The notes under the pieces are model-generated. The model had not been told where the DNA came from, did no database searches, and worked only from the letters and a program-made list of their open reading frames with translations. Source: Oscillospiraceae bacterium (GTDB lineage: Bacteria > Bacillota > Clostridia > UMGS1810). From it: 33,623 nt of DNA. A program made the position numbers and the translations under genes. Every line of letters starts with the position of its first letter. The stretch's first letter is position 1. The stretch is taken from contig SVJH01000022.1 of NCBI GenBank assembly GCA_015069095.1, positions 1 through 33,623 of the forward strand, given 5' to 3'. Below are positions 1 through 8,235 of this stretch, piece after piece.

Positions 1-185
1 AATTCTTTGGTACAGGTACTGCTGCAGTAATTTCTCCTGTTGGTAAATTACGTTATAAAGAGGATGTTATGACAATTAACGATAATGTAATTGGTGAAGT
101 TACATCAAAACTATATGATGAAATTACAGGTATCCAAGGCGGTACAAAAGAAGATAAACTTAATTGGATTACATATATTGACTAA
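1..185 (+). CDS. ilvE: Branched-chain amino acid aminotransferase, C-terminal end (5' truncated by window)
   Basis: Reading frame 3 is open from the left edge to a TAA at 183-185 and encodes about 60 residues starting [14 protein letters not shown] and continuing to [11 protein letters not shown]. This matches the end of class IV (PLP-dependent) branched-chain aminotransferases, in which the GTGTAAVxSPVG segment lies near the cofactor phosphate and LYDxLTGIQxG is the usual C-terminal signature. The enzyme interconverts Val/Leu/Ile and their 2-keto acids in the cytosol. Only the tail is present, so the start, promoter and catalytic lysine are outside the window. A hairpin follows six bases after the stop. 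The family call is secure; the exact paralogue is inferred. Confidence 0.85.
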   Translation, partial: FFGTGTAAVISPVGKLRYKEDVMTINDNVIGEVTSKLYDEITGIQGGTKEDKLNWITYID

Positions 186-190
186 TTTTA

Positions 191-220
191 TAATACCGAA
201 GTTTTATGACTTCGGTATTA
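191..220 (+). terminator. Hairpin after ilvE, possible weak terminator or processing site
   Basis: An 11-bp perfect stem (TAATACCGAAG, 191-201, with its complement at 210-220) encloses an 8-base loop. The bases after it (ACATTAAATA) are not a T-run, so it is a poor intrinsic terminator. It may only partly separate ilvE from the ApgM-family gene, whose ribosome site (GGGGGC) lies 15 bases further on. Confidence 0.45.
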
Positions 221-240
221 ACATTAAATAGGGGGCAAAC

Positions 241-1452
241 ATGAAATATATTGTCATTTTAGGAGACGGAATGGCGGATTATCCTGTAAAAGAACTCGAC
301 AACAAAACTCCGCTTGAAAAAGCATATAAACCAAATATTGATTCTCTATGCAAAAAAGGTGTATTAGGACTTGTTTCAAATGTTCCGGAAAATCTTTCTC
401 CGGGAAGTGATGTTGCAAATCTTTCAGCAATGGGGTATGATCCACAAAAATACTATTCAGGTCGTTCTCCTCTTGAAGCAGTAAGCATAGGTATTGATCT
501 TAAAGATACTGATGTTGTTTTCAGATGCAATGTTGTTACTCTTACTGAGGACGAAGAAAACTATACAGATAAAAAAGTAATCGACCACAGTGCAGATGAA
601 ATCACAACAGAAGAAGCAGCGGAACTTATTAAAGCTGTTCAAAAAGAATTTGGTAACGAATTTTTAACCTTTTATCCTGGCATCAGTTATCGTCATGCAT
701 TAGTATGGGATAAAGGTTCGTTAAATGTTAATCTTACTCCACCACACGATATATTAGAACGTGTTATTGGTGATTATATGCCAAAAGGCGACGGAAGCGA
801 CGTACTTTTTGAAATGATGAAAAAAAGTTACGATGTTCTAAAGGATCACCCTATAAATATTTCACGTAAAGAAAGAGGTCTTAATCCAGCAAATTCTATC
901 TGGATATGGGGAGAAGGTAAAAAACCACTCCTTGATAGTTTTGAGGATAAATATGGTAAAAAAAGCGCTGTAATATCTGCAGTTGATTTGATAAAAGGTA
1001 TAGCAATTTGTGCTTCTATGGAGAGCATTGATGTAGAGGGTGCAACAGGTAATATTCATACAAATTTCAAAGGAAAAGCGGATGCTGCACTTAATGCATT
1101 AAGAAATGGTAAAGATTTTGTTTATATTCATATGGAAGCACCAGACGAATGCGGACATAGACACGAGATAGAAAACAAAGTTAAATCAATTGAAATCATC
1201 GACAAAGAAGTCGTTGGATATATCGTGGATGAACTTAAAAAAGACGGCGAATCGTTTAAAATAATTGTTCTTCCTGATCATCCAACCCCATTGGAATTAA
1301 GAACTCATACAAGAGAACCTGTTCCGTTTTTGATATATGACAGTACCGATGAAAAAAATAATGAATTTTCTTCTTATACCGAAGAAAATGCAAAAAAATC
1401 AGGACTTTATATAGAAAACGGATATACATTGATAGAAAGAATTTTTAGTTAA
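241..1452 (+). CDS. apgM: Cofactor-independent phosphoglycerate mutase, ApgM family / proposed homoserine kinase
   Basis: The 403-residue product has the normal length for the archaeal-type iPGM family of the alkaline phosphatase superfamily. Visible motifs: ILGDGMAD (metal ligand D9), PGSDVANLSAMGYDP with the likely nucleophile S56, HMEAPDECGHRHE with metal-binding D/H residues in the C-terminal third, and LPDHPTP followed by RTHTREPVPF (D346, H347, H356). The family either interconverts 3- and 2-phosphoglycerate or, in a subgroup found with threonine-pathway genes, has been proposed to act as homoserine kinase. Here it follows ilvE, an amino-acid gene, which is suggestive but not decisive. 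The start ATG has GGGGGC five bases upstream. The family is sure; the substrate is not. Confidence 0.85.
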   Translation: MKYIVILGDGMADYPVKELDNKTPLEKAYKPNIDSLCKKGVLGLVSNVPENLSPGSDVANLSAMGYDPQKYYSGRSPLEAVSIGIDLKDTDVVFRCNVVTLTEDEENYTDKKVIDHSADEITTEEAAELIKAVQKEFGNEFLTFYPGISYRHALVWDKGSLNVNLTPPHDILERVIGDYMPKGDGSDVLFEMMKKSYDVLKDHPINISRKERGLNPANSIWIWGEGKKPLLDSFEDKYGKKSAVISAVDLIKGIAICASMESIDVEGATGNIHTNFKGKADAALNALRNGKDFVYIHMEAPDECGHRHEIENKVKSIEIIDKEVVGYIVDELKKDGESFKIIVLPDHPTPLELRTHTREPVPFLIYDSTDEKNNEFSSYTEENAKKSGLYIENGYTLIERIFS

Positions 1453-1457
1453 TTTTT

Positions 1458-1496
1458 AAAAAACAGCAATCTACTTTTAGATTTGCTGTTTTTTAT
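1458..1496 (+). terminator. Rho-independent terminator after apgM
   Basis: A 12-bp stem AAAAAACAGCAA (1458-1469) pairs with TTGCTGTTTTTT (1483-1494) around a 13-base loop, and the 3' arm runs into a T-rich stretch. It ends the ilvE/apgM transcript. Confidence 0.85.
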
Positions 1497-1584
1497 TTTT
1501 GTGTCGGATATTGCGATATATTTTACTGTACTTTTTTGTATTGCATATATATAATTATAGTGATGCAAAAAAGGAGAGATGTCT

Positions 1585-1896
1585 ATGAAAAAAACATATT
1601 TTAACAAACAAAATGTAAAACTAACAGATCCTACTTATTTAAATGGTGAATTTGAACTTGAGTACTATATTTTAACTAACAAAACTGATGATGAAAAAAA
1701 TACATATGGTGTTGAAATAATAAAAAAATATGCTGATGTTTACGGCAATAGAATAACACAAAGTAATATTGAAGAAGTGATAACAGAAAAAGAAAATGAT
1801 ATAAAAAGTTTCGTTCAAAAACTATTTGAATGTATGATTACACCGATGTGCCTAAACGAAGTTGTGATTGATTTTAAAAATGGATTAGATATATGA
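1585..1896 (+). CDS. DUF6514 family protein, function unknown
   Basis: A small acidic protein of 103 residues. An upstream in-frame ATG at 1579 lies only two bases after the AAGGAG site (1571-1576), while the ATG at 1585 has eight-base spacing, so 1585 is preferred. The sequence runs from a LEYYIL strand through YGVEIIKKYADVYGN to a C-terminal ITPMCLNEVVIDF. This pattern resembles the DUF6514 family of short Clostridia proteins (from memory; no search was run). No signal peptide, membrane segment or catalytic motif is visible. It stands alone between two terminators. A TATAAT box at 1550-1555 could be its -10, but no convincing -35 was seen. Confidence 0.7.
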   Translation: MKKTYFNKQNVKLTDPTYLNGEFELEYYILTNKTDDEKNTYGVEIIKKYADVYGNRITQSNIEEVITEKENDIKSFVQKLFECMITPMCLNEVVIDFKNGLDI

Positions 1897-1927
1897 AAAA
1901 ACAACCGTTCAAAAACGGTTGTTTTTT
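1896..1927 (+). terminator. Rho-independent terminator after the DUF6514 gene
   Basis: A perfect 14-bp stem, AAAAAACAACCGTT (1896-1909) against AACGGTTGTTTTTT (1914-1927), with a four-base loop. The 3' arm forms the T-run. It overlaps the last base of the TGA stop codon. Confidence 0.92.
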
Positions 1928-1950
1928 GTTTTAAAAATTGCAAAATTGTA

Positions 1951-1979
1951 TTGTAAAATGATGTAAAATGTGTTATAAT
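1951..1979 (+). promoter_or_regulatory. Sigma-A promoter for yybS-gdpP-rplI-dnaB
   Basis: TTGTAA (1951-1956) and TATAAT (1974-1979) are separated by 17 bases. A TG one base before the -10 (TGTTATAAT) makes an extended -10, which compensates for the 4/6 match at -35. The first gene starts at 2021 with GGAG at 2011-2014. Confidence 0.8.
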
Positions 1980-2020
1980 TTATAATATATTTTATTTAAT
2001 ATACAGTTTAGGAGAAAATA

Positions 2021-3019
2021 ATGCTTAATTCTACGTCAAAACTATCAAAATTTTTTGATTTTTTGTTGGTTGCTATTCTTACAAACTTAAATATTTTTTT
2101 AGATAATACTTACTTAAACTATTCTTATGTATCGATTTGCGCTTTTTTTGTTTCAATGTGTTTGTCAATTGTTTTGATAATAATTGCATATAGAAAAAAC
2201 ATAATTGATATATGTATCAATGCTTTTGTAGTTTTAATTAGTTATTTTATTTATAAAAGTTTCATTTTAAAATTTGATTTTATAAATACTTTTTTTGCAA
2301 TTTTAAACACTTTAGTTTTACCAATTTCAATTGGATTATGTTTTAAGTATACAAAGTCATATTTTAAAACTATTTGTTTTTCTGCTTTTGCAGTGGTCGC
2401 TGAATTTTTGGTTAGTATTTTAAGAATTGTACTGATTGATAAAGTGGATATAAAAGAAACGATAATTAAACCTTTAATATCTGGATATTATGCTGATTTA
2501 AAATTGATTGCACCTGAAATCCAAATTGGGCTGAATGAACTTATAACTTCAATTACCCTCAGTCTTCCGGCTGTTGTGATAATTGTTTCTATATTTGTTG
2601 CATTGTTTTATATAACTATTTCAAAAAAGTTAATTGAACTTATTTATAAAAATAAAATTGCAGGAATAAATTCGTTTTCATATTTGCAAATGCCAAAAGG
2701 TTCATCATGGATTTTCATAATTTTTATGATTATTGTTATGTTTTCGTCAAAACAAAGTATTTTTGTTGATGCAACAATCAATGTCCTTACTGTAATGAGC
2801 GCGGGATTTTTTATAAACGGATTGTCATTTGTGGATTTTCATTTTAGAAAGACTGGCTTATGGGCAATTGTACGAGTAATATTGTACTTTGTTGCTTTGG
2901 TAATTCTGTCATTGTTTTTATTTATAAATCCTGTTATTTTACTTGTTATTTTAGGATTAACTGATTCTAATAGTGATTATAGAAAAATCAGATATGTTGA
3001 TCAAAACGAAAATATGTAA
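2021..3019 (+). CDS. yybS: YybS-like DUF2232 integral membrane protein
   Basis: The 332-residue product is strongly hydrophobic, with about eight predicted membrane segments and a short polar C-terminus. The call rests on its overall character and gene order: in Firmicutes a DUF2232 (YybS) membrane protein commonly precedes gdpP (yybT), rplI and the replicative helicase gene, exactly as here. Its function is not established. Bacterial DUF2232 proteins have been likened to small-molecule permeases, but no substrate is known. It is the first gene after the promoter at 1951-1979, and 12 bases separate it from gdpP, so the two are almost certainly co-transcribed. No key residues can be assigned by eye. 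Confidence 0.75.
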   Translation: MLNSTSKLSKFFDFLLVAILTNLNIFLDNTYLNYSYVSICAFFVSMCLSIVLIIIAYRKNIIDICINAFVVLISYFIYKSFILKFDFINTFFAILNTLVLPISIGLCFKYTKSYFKTICFSAFAVVAEFLVSILRIVLIDKVDIKETIIKPLISGYYADLKLIAPEIQIGLNELITSITLSLPAVVIIVSIFVALFYITISKKLIELIYKNKIAGINSFSYLQMPKGSSWIFIIFMIIVMFSSKQSIFVDATINVLTVMSAGFFINGLSFVDFHFRKTGLWAIVRVILYFVALVILSLFLFINPVILLVILGLTDSNSDYRKIRYVDQNENM

Positions 3020-3031
3020 TGAGGTGATATA

Positions 3032-5029
3032 ATGACGCCAAAAAAAATAATAAAATCACTTTCGCTTAAAAATACGTATTATTTATGGGTAATATTGCTT
3101 TTTTCGTCAGTAACACTATTTTTTAATAAAGCAATTGCAATATTTGAACTTACAGTTTTTGCTGTGCTATTTTTCAATTATGCATTTGTTTATGTAAGAG
3201 AAGAAAAAAAGTTTTCGGAATATGTGAATAATTTATCGCTTTCTGTTGAAAAAGCAAGCCATGATTCTATATTTAATTTTGTTATACCAGTTGTTATTTT
3301 AAAATCATCCGGTAGTATTGTTTGGTATAACGATGAGTTTTATAAACTCATATCTACTTCTCAAACAGAGAACAAAAATTATGCGTACGAAAAAAACATA
3401 AAAGAATGTATTGATGTTTTTCCAAACAAATTTGAATCTAAAAGCTTATCGAAAATTTCTTTTGAATTAGAATATAAACAACGCTATTATCACATTTTCG
3501 GTAATACAACAAAAGTAGATTTTAGTGATGAATCGCTTACTATTTTATATTTTGAAGACAGAACTGACAACGAAAATCTAAAAAAACGTTATGTTAATGA
3601 AAAGTTTGTAAGTTCTGTAATTGTATGCGACAATTATGATGATGTTATTCAGGATACACCGGTTTCAGAACGACCGATGCTTATTGCAACTCTTGATAAT
3701 TTGATAAGTGAGTTTTCAAACGAAGTAAACGGTGTGCTAAAAAAACAAGAAAAAGACAGATACTTTTTCTATTTTCAAAGAAGACACCTTGATAAGTTTG
3801 AAGAAAATAAATTTGAAATATTAAAAAAAGTCAAAGAAATAAATGTGGGTAACAAACTTCCAATAACATTAAGTATTGGTATTGGTTGCAATGGTTCTAC
3901 AATGGCAGAAAATGATTCGTATTCACAGACTGCTCTTGATATGGCATTGGGACGCGGTGGTGATCAAGTTGTTATTAAGGATATTGACCAATTTAAGTTC
4001 TATGGCGGAAGTTCAAAAGAAGTAGAAAAAAGAACAAAAGTAAAAGCGCGTGTTGTTTCATACGCATTAAAAGAGCTGATATTAGAGTCTGAAAATGTAA
4101 TCATAATGGGACATAAAAACGCAGATATTGATGCCTGTGGTGCTGCAATCGGTATTTACCGAATGGTAAACAGTCTTGGAAAAGAAGCGAAAATTGTTAT
4201 GCAAACTGTTAATCAAGCGGTTAATATGTATATCAATTCTCTTGGAAAAGATTATGAAGATTTGTTTGTTACAGGTTCTTATGCTGGAGAGATTATCACA
4301 GAAAAAACTTTACTTGTTGTAGTAGATACGCACAAAAAAAGTATTACAGAAGTACCTTCGCTTCTTAACGATACTAAAAAAATTGTTGTCATTGACCATC
4401 ACAGAAAAGGCACAGACTTCATTGACAATGCAGTATTAACGTATCATGAGCCGTACGCGTCAAGCGCAAGCGAACTTGTAACTGAAATATTACAATATAT
4501 GGATAATTCGGTAGTTCTTAAGAAAAAAGAAGCAGAGGGACTTTATGCCGGCATTTACCTTGACACCAAAAACTTTACATTTAAAACTGGTGTCAGAACT
4601 TTTGAAGCAGCATCAGTACTTAAGCGTGCCGGTGCAGATGTAATAAATGTAAAAAAATTATTTCAGATTAACTTTGAAAATGCAAGTAAAAGATGGAAAA
4701 TCATTGAAAATGCAGAATTTTATAAAGGCAATATCGCAATTGCGACTTGTAAAGAAAACGACAGTGATATGCAGACGATAATTGCTCAAGCAGCAGATGA
4801 AATGTTAAATATTCAAGATATAATATGTTCGTTCGTTATATGTCAATTTGGCGAAAATGATTTGGTAATCAGTGCCAGATCGTTTGGAAATGTGAATGTA
4901 CAAATTATTCTTGAAAAATTTGGTGGCGGTGGTCATATGACAATGGCAGGAGCACAAATAAAAAATATGTCTATATATGAAGCAGTAGATGCTATTAAAA
5001 ATTATGTGGATGAACAGATTAGTAAATAA
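3032..5029 (+). CDS. gdpP: Cyclic-di-AMP phosphodiesterase GdpP (YybT): PAS, degenerate GGDEF, DHH-DHHA1
   Basis: The 665-residue product shows the full GdpP layout: two N-terminal membrane segments (about 16-54), a PAS-like region (about 85-170), a GGDEF-like region (about 190-330) that lacks an intact GG[DE]EF motif, and a DHH/DHHA1 phosphodiesterase module from about 350. The catalytic metal ligands are all visible: H361, D365 and D367 in GHKNADID, D432 in VVVDTHKK, D455-H456-H457 in IDHH, and the substrate-binding GGGGH at 631-635. GdpP hydrolyses c-di-AMP to pApA at the membrane and so affects osmolyte balance, cell-wall stress and beta-lactam tolerance. The ribosome site is GAGGTGAT. 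The intact metal site suggests an active enzyme and implies c-di-AMP signalling in this organism. Confidence 0.96.
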   Translation: MTPKKIIKSLSLKNTYYLWVILLFSSVTLFFNKAIAIFELTVFAVLFFNYAFVYVREEKKFSEYVNNLSLSVEKASHDSIFNFVIPVVILKSSGSIVWYNDEFYKLISTSQTENKNYAYEKNIKECIDVFPNKFESKSLSKISFELEYKQRYYHIFGNTTKVDFSDESLTILYFEDRTDNENLKKRYVNEKFVSSVIVCDNYDDVIQDTPVSERPMLIATLDNLISEFSNEVNGVLKKQEKDRYFFYFQRRHLDKFEENKFEILKKVKEINVGNKLPITLSIGIGCNGSTMAENDSYSQTALDMALGRGGDQVVIKDIDQFKFYGGSSKEVEKRTKVKARVVSYALKELILESENVIIMGHKNADIDACGAAIGIYRMVNSLGKEAKIVMQTVNQAVNMYINSLGKDYEDLFVTGSYAGEIITEKTLLVVVDTHKKSITEVPSLLNDTKKIVVIDHHRKGTDFIDNAVLTYHEPYASSASELVTEILQYMDNSVVLKKKEAEGLYAGIYLDTKNFTFKTGVRTFEAASVLKRAGADVINVKKLFQINFENASKRWKIIENAEFYKGNIAIATCKENDSDMQTIIAQAADEMLNIQDIICSFVICQFGENDLVISARSFGNVNVQIILEKFGGGGHMTMAGAQIKNMSIYEAVDAIKNYVDEQISK

Positions 5030-5051
5030 TTGAGAGGAATGGAATAAAATT

Positions 5052-5498
5052 ATGAAAGTCATATTTATGCAAGATGTAAAAGGCCAAGGAAAAAAAGGAG
5101 AAATAAAAAACGTGAGCGACGGTTATGCTAAAAACTTTCTTCTTCCAAAAGGAGTTGCGATAGAAGCTACCACTGCTAACTTAAATGATTTAAAAGGAAA
5201 AAATGATTCGATAAAGTTCAAAAAAGATACCGAAGAAGACAACGCAAAAAAATTAGCAGAAAAATTAAAAACGCTAAGTATAAAAATATCTGCAAAATGC
5301 GGTGATAATGGAAAACTTTTTGGTTCTATAACAAGCAAAGATTTAGCAGAAGAACTAAAAAAACAGCATGGTATAGAAATTGATAAAAGAAAATTCAATA
5401 TGCCTGATGCTTTAAAAAGCGCCGGAGAATTTAATATATCGATTAAATTACATCCTGGCATTGCAGGCACACTAAAGGTTATTGTTGTTTCACAATAA
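5052..5498 (+). CDS. rplI: Large ribosomal subunit protein bL9
   Basis: The 148-residue product has the standard bL9 length. The N-terminal rRNA-binding domain carries [18 protein letters not shown] and the signature [13 protein letters not shown] long charged helix (about 45-80, rich in Lys/Glu) connects to the C-terminal domain, which contains [15 protein letters not shown] and ends in [14 protein letters not shown]. bL9 binds 23S rRNA near the L1 stalk and helps reading-frame maintenance. It lies 22 bases after gdpP and 13 bases before dnaB, matching the conserved Firmicutes order. GAGAGGAAT upstream is a plausible ribosome site. Confidence 0.98.
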   Translation: MKVIFMQDVKGQGKKGEIKNVSDGYAKNFLLPKGVAIEATTANLNDLKGKNDSIKFKKDTEEDNAKKLAEKLKTLSIKISAKCGDNGKLFGSITSKDLAEELKKQHGIEIDKRKFNMPDALKSAGEFNISIKLHPGIAGTLKVIVVSQ

Positions 5499-5511
5499 AT
5501 TGGAGGAATTT

Positions 5512-6837
5512 ATGGCTGAAGAAATTATCAGAACTCTGCCACATAGTATAGAAGCAGAGCAAATCATTCTTGGTACTATTATTTTCGATAATGAATCTTT
5601 ACCTGATATAAGTTCAACATTAAAGATAAAAGATTTTTATTTAGAACAACACAAAAAAATATTTGAAGCAATGATTGATATATCAAACAGAGCAGAACCT
5701 ATTGATATTATTACATTGAAAAACACATTAGGACCTGCGTTTGACAACGCAGGTGGTATAGAATATTTAACACAGCTTCGATTTATGGTTTCAACTACTG
5801 CTAACATAAGATATCATGTTCAGATTGTAAAAGATAAATCAATTCTTAGAGATTTAATCCGTGCTTCAAATGACATTTTAAGCAATTGCTATAATGAAAA
5901 TGAAGTAAATGAAGTTATAAATATTGCTGAAAGTAGAATACTTGATATTTCGCAAGGTAAAGATAACACAGACATATTCCATATTAAGGATATCTTAGTT
6001 GATAACCTTGCTCGTCTTGATGAACTAAGAAAAAACAAAGGAAATGTTACCGGTGTACCAACAGGTTTTAAAGAACTTGACAAGAGAACTGCTGGATTAC
6101 AACCAACTGACCTTATCCTTATTGCTGCAAGACCATCTATGGGTAAAACAAGTTTTGCGATAAATATTGCGACAAATGCTGCTGTAAGATACGGAAAAAG
6201 TGTTGCTATTTTTAGCCTTGAAATGGGCAAAGAACAACTTGCAAACAGAATACTTTCATCAGAAGCGTTAATACCAAGCCAAAAAATGAGGGTAGGGGAC
6301 TTAACGATGGAAGATTGTGAACATCTTGTAAAGACTATGGATTTAGTTTCTAAATCAAATATATACATCGATGACACACCAGGTATTACCATTGCTGAAA
6401 TACGAGCAAAATGCAGAAGACTTAAACTTAAAGGTCAACTTGATTTAATTGTTGTCGATTACTTGCAGCTTATGGAAGGAAGCGGTAAGGAAAGCAGACA
6501 GCATGATGTATCGGATAACAGCCGTATGCTTAAAATTTTGGCAAAAGAATTACAGGTGCCTGTAATCACGCTTTCTCAGCTTAACCGTGAATCAGAAAAA
6601 CGTGGAGATCATAGACCTCAACTTAGTGACCTTAGAGATTCCGGTGCTATTGAACAGGATGCTGATATAGTACTATTTTTGTACAGAGATTCAAGATATA
6701 ACGAAAGTGCTGATGCAAATCTTGCGGAAGTTATTATCGCTAAGCACAGAAATGGTTCTCTTGATAAGTTTGAAGTTGGCTGGAGAGGCGAATATACTCA
6801 GTTTGTGGATATTGATTTAGTTCACAAAGAAGAATAA
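5512..6837 (+). CDS. dnaB: Replicative DNA helicase DnaB (B. subtilis DnaC)
   Basis: The 441-residue product begins MAEEIIRTLPHSIEAEQIILG, the typical DnaB start. An upstream ATG at 5482 would overlap rplI and has no ribosome site, whereas the ATG at 5512 is preceded by TGGAGGA (5501-5507). The N-terminal domain (about 1-100) is followed by a linker and the RecA-like helicase core: Walker A ARPSMGKTS with K212, Walker B IVVDYLQLM, LSQLNRESEKR and LSDLRDSGAIEQDAD. The hexameric enzyme unwinds DNA at the replication fork and recruits primase. It is the last gene of the yybS-gdpP-rplI-dnaB run; tilS begins 14 bases later and may be read through. Confidence 0.98.
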   Translation: MAEEIIRTLPHSIEAEQIILGTIIFDNESLPDISSTLKIKDFYLEQHKKIFEAMIDISNRAEPIDIITLKNTLGPAFDNAGGIEYLTQLRFMVSTTANIRYHVQIVKDKSILRDLIRASNDILSNCYNENEVNEVINIAESRILDISQGKDNTDIFHIKDILVDNLARLDELRKNKGNVTGVPTGFKELDKRTAGLQPTDLILIAARPSMGKTSFAINIATNAAVRYGKSVAIFSLEMGKEQLANRILSSEALIPSQKMRVGDLTMEDCEHLVKTMDLVSKSNIYIDDTPGITIAEIRAKCRRLKLKGQLDLIVVDYLQLMEGSGKESRQHDVSDNSRMLKILAKELQVPVITLSQLNRESEKRGDHRPQLSDLRDSGAIEQDADIVLFLYRDSRYNESADANLAEVIIAKHRNGSLDKFEVGWRGEYTQFVDIDLVHKEE

Positions 6838-6851
6838 AGTAGGTGTTAAAT

Positions 6852-8186
6852 TTGCACGAATTGGAAAGAAATGTGCAAAATTTCATAAAAAAGCATAATA
6901 TGTTTCAAAAAGATACACCAATCATTGTAGGAGTGTCGGGTGGAGCAGATTCAATTTGTCTTGCTACAGTTTTAAAAAAATTGGGATATAACATTATTGT
7001 TGCTCATATAAATCACAATCTCAGAGGCGAAGAATCTTTAAGAGATGAAAACTTTGTACGTGAATTTTCTAAAAAAAACGGATTTGTTTTTGAACTATTA
7101 AGTGCTAATGTGCAAGGTATTGCAAGTAAAGAAAAGATTTCTTTAGAAATGGCCGGTAGGAAAGTTCGCTACGAATTTTTCAATAGATTATCACATAATT
7201 ATCATACACAGTTCATCGCTGTAGCACATAATAAAAATGATAATGCTGAAACTGTTTTGATTAACATAATCCGTGGTGCATCTTTAAATGGTCAAAAAGG
7301 AATACGTCCTATAAATAACAATATTTTTCGTCCACTTCTTGATGTTTCTCGAATTCAAATAGAAAAATATTTATCAGATTTGTCAATTGATTACGTTAAC
7401 GACAGCACGAATTTTGAAGATGTATATACTCGTAACATTATTAGAAATGATGTTATAAAAACTATCGAAAAGATAAATCCTAACTTTATAAATACTTTGT
7501 CTGATAATTCTAATCTTATGTGCGACGACAATGATTTTATAAAAGAGTGTGTTCTTGATAAATCAAAAACATTGATAAAAGAATCAAATAACGAAATAAC
7601 ACTTGATTTATCATCTGACGAAATACACATAGCATTAAAAAGACGTCTTGTATTAAAATGTATAGAAATGTTAAACTCAAATGTTATTGGAATTTCTTCA
7701 TCTCACATTGAGTCAATTTTAAGCCTTGATACTGGCAAAAAATTTATTTTGGGAGATAACTTGACAGTAACAAATAATTATGGTAAATTATCTTTTGTAA
7801 CTTTAGATGAAAATATTGAATTTGACTATGTTTTGCATCTTGGTAACTCAATAAAAATCACAGAAATCAATAAGACATTTAATGCGAGTTTTACTGATGT
7901 TTTTGAAAAAGAATCGAATGCTATGTACATTGATTTTGATAAAATCAAGTCAGATGTACGTCTTCGCTCAAAAAAAGACGGAGATAAATTTAAACCGATT
8001 GGCTTAAATGGCGTTCAAAGTGTCAAAAAATATTTTATAAATAATAAAATACCAAAATATGAAAGAGAAAAAACCCCGATTGTTGTTTGTGATGAAGATA
8101 TAATAGGGATTTTTCCAAACAGAATAAATGAAAAATATGCAGTTAGCAGTTTTACAAAAAGAATTCTAAAAATTACAGAAGAATAA
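6852..8186 (+). CDS. tilS: tRNA(Ile)-lysidine synthetase TilS
   Basis: The product has 444 residues if it starts at TTG 6852. A GTG at 6843 lies inside the ribosome site AGGTG (6841-6845), so TTG six bases further on is the better start. The PP-loop motif SGGADS sits at 29-34, followed by VAHINHNLRGEES and AHNKNDNAETVLINIIRG. A C-terminal TilS domain contains LRSKKDGDKFKPIGL and SVKKYFINNKIPK. TilS attaches lysine to C34 of tRNA-Ile(CAU) using ATP, converting an AUG reader into an AUA reader, and is normally essential. The gene sits before ftsH as in Bacillus, but the hpt gene usually found between them is absent. Confidence 0.96.
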   Translation: MHELERNVQNFIKKHNMFQKDTPIIVGVSGGADSICLATVLKKLGYNIIVAHINHNLRGEESLRDENFVREFSKKNGFVFELLSANVQGIASKEKISLEMAGRKVRYEFFNRLSHNYHTQFIAVAHNKNDNAETVLINIIRGASLNGQKGIRPINNNIFRPLLDVSRIQIEKYLSDLSIDYVNDSTNFEDVYTRNIIRNDVIKTIEKINPNFINTLSDNSNLMCDDNDFIKECVLDKSKTLIKESNNEITLDLSSDEIHIALKRRLVLKCIEMLNSNVIGISSSHIESILSLDTGKKFILGDNLTVTNNYGKLSFVTLDENIEFDYVLHLGNSIKITEINKTFNASFTDVFEKESNAMYIDFDKIKSDVRLRSKKDGDKFKPIGLNGVQSVKKYFINNKIPKYEREKTPIVVCDEDIIGIFPNRINEKYAVSSFTKRILKITEE

Positions 8187-8235
8187 ATTATAAATTCTTA
8201 TACTTTGTAAATAATATTATCGGAGGCGATGCATT

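Noticed and set aside
5482-5511. Upstream ATG that would extend dnaB
   Set aside because: It overlaps rplI, has no ribosome site and adds residues not seen in DnaB; ATG 5512 has TGGAGGA at proper spacing and the standard N-terminus.
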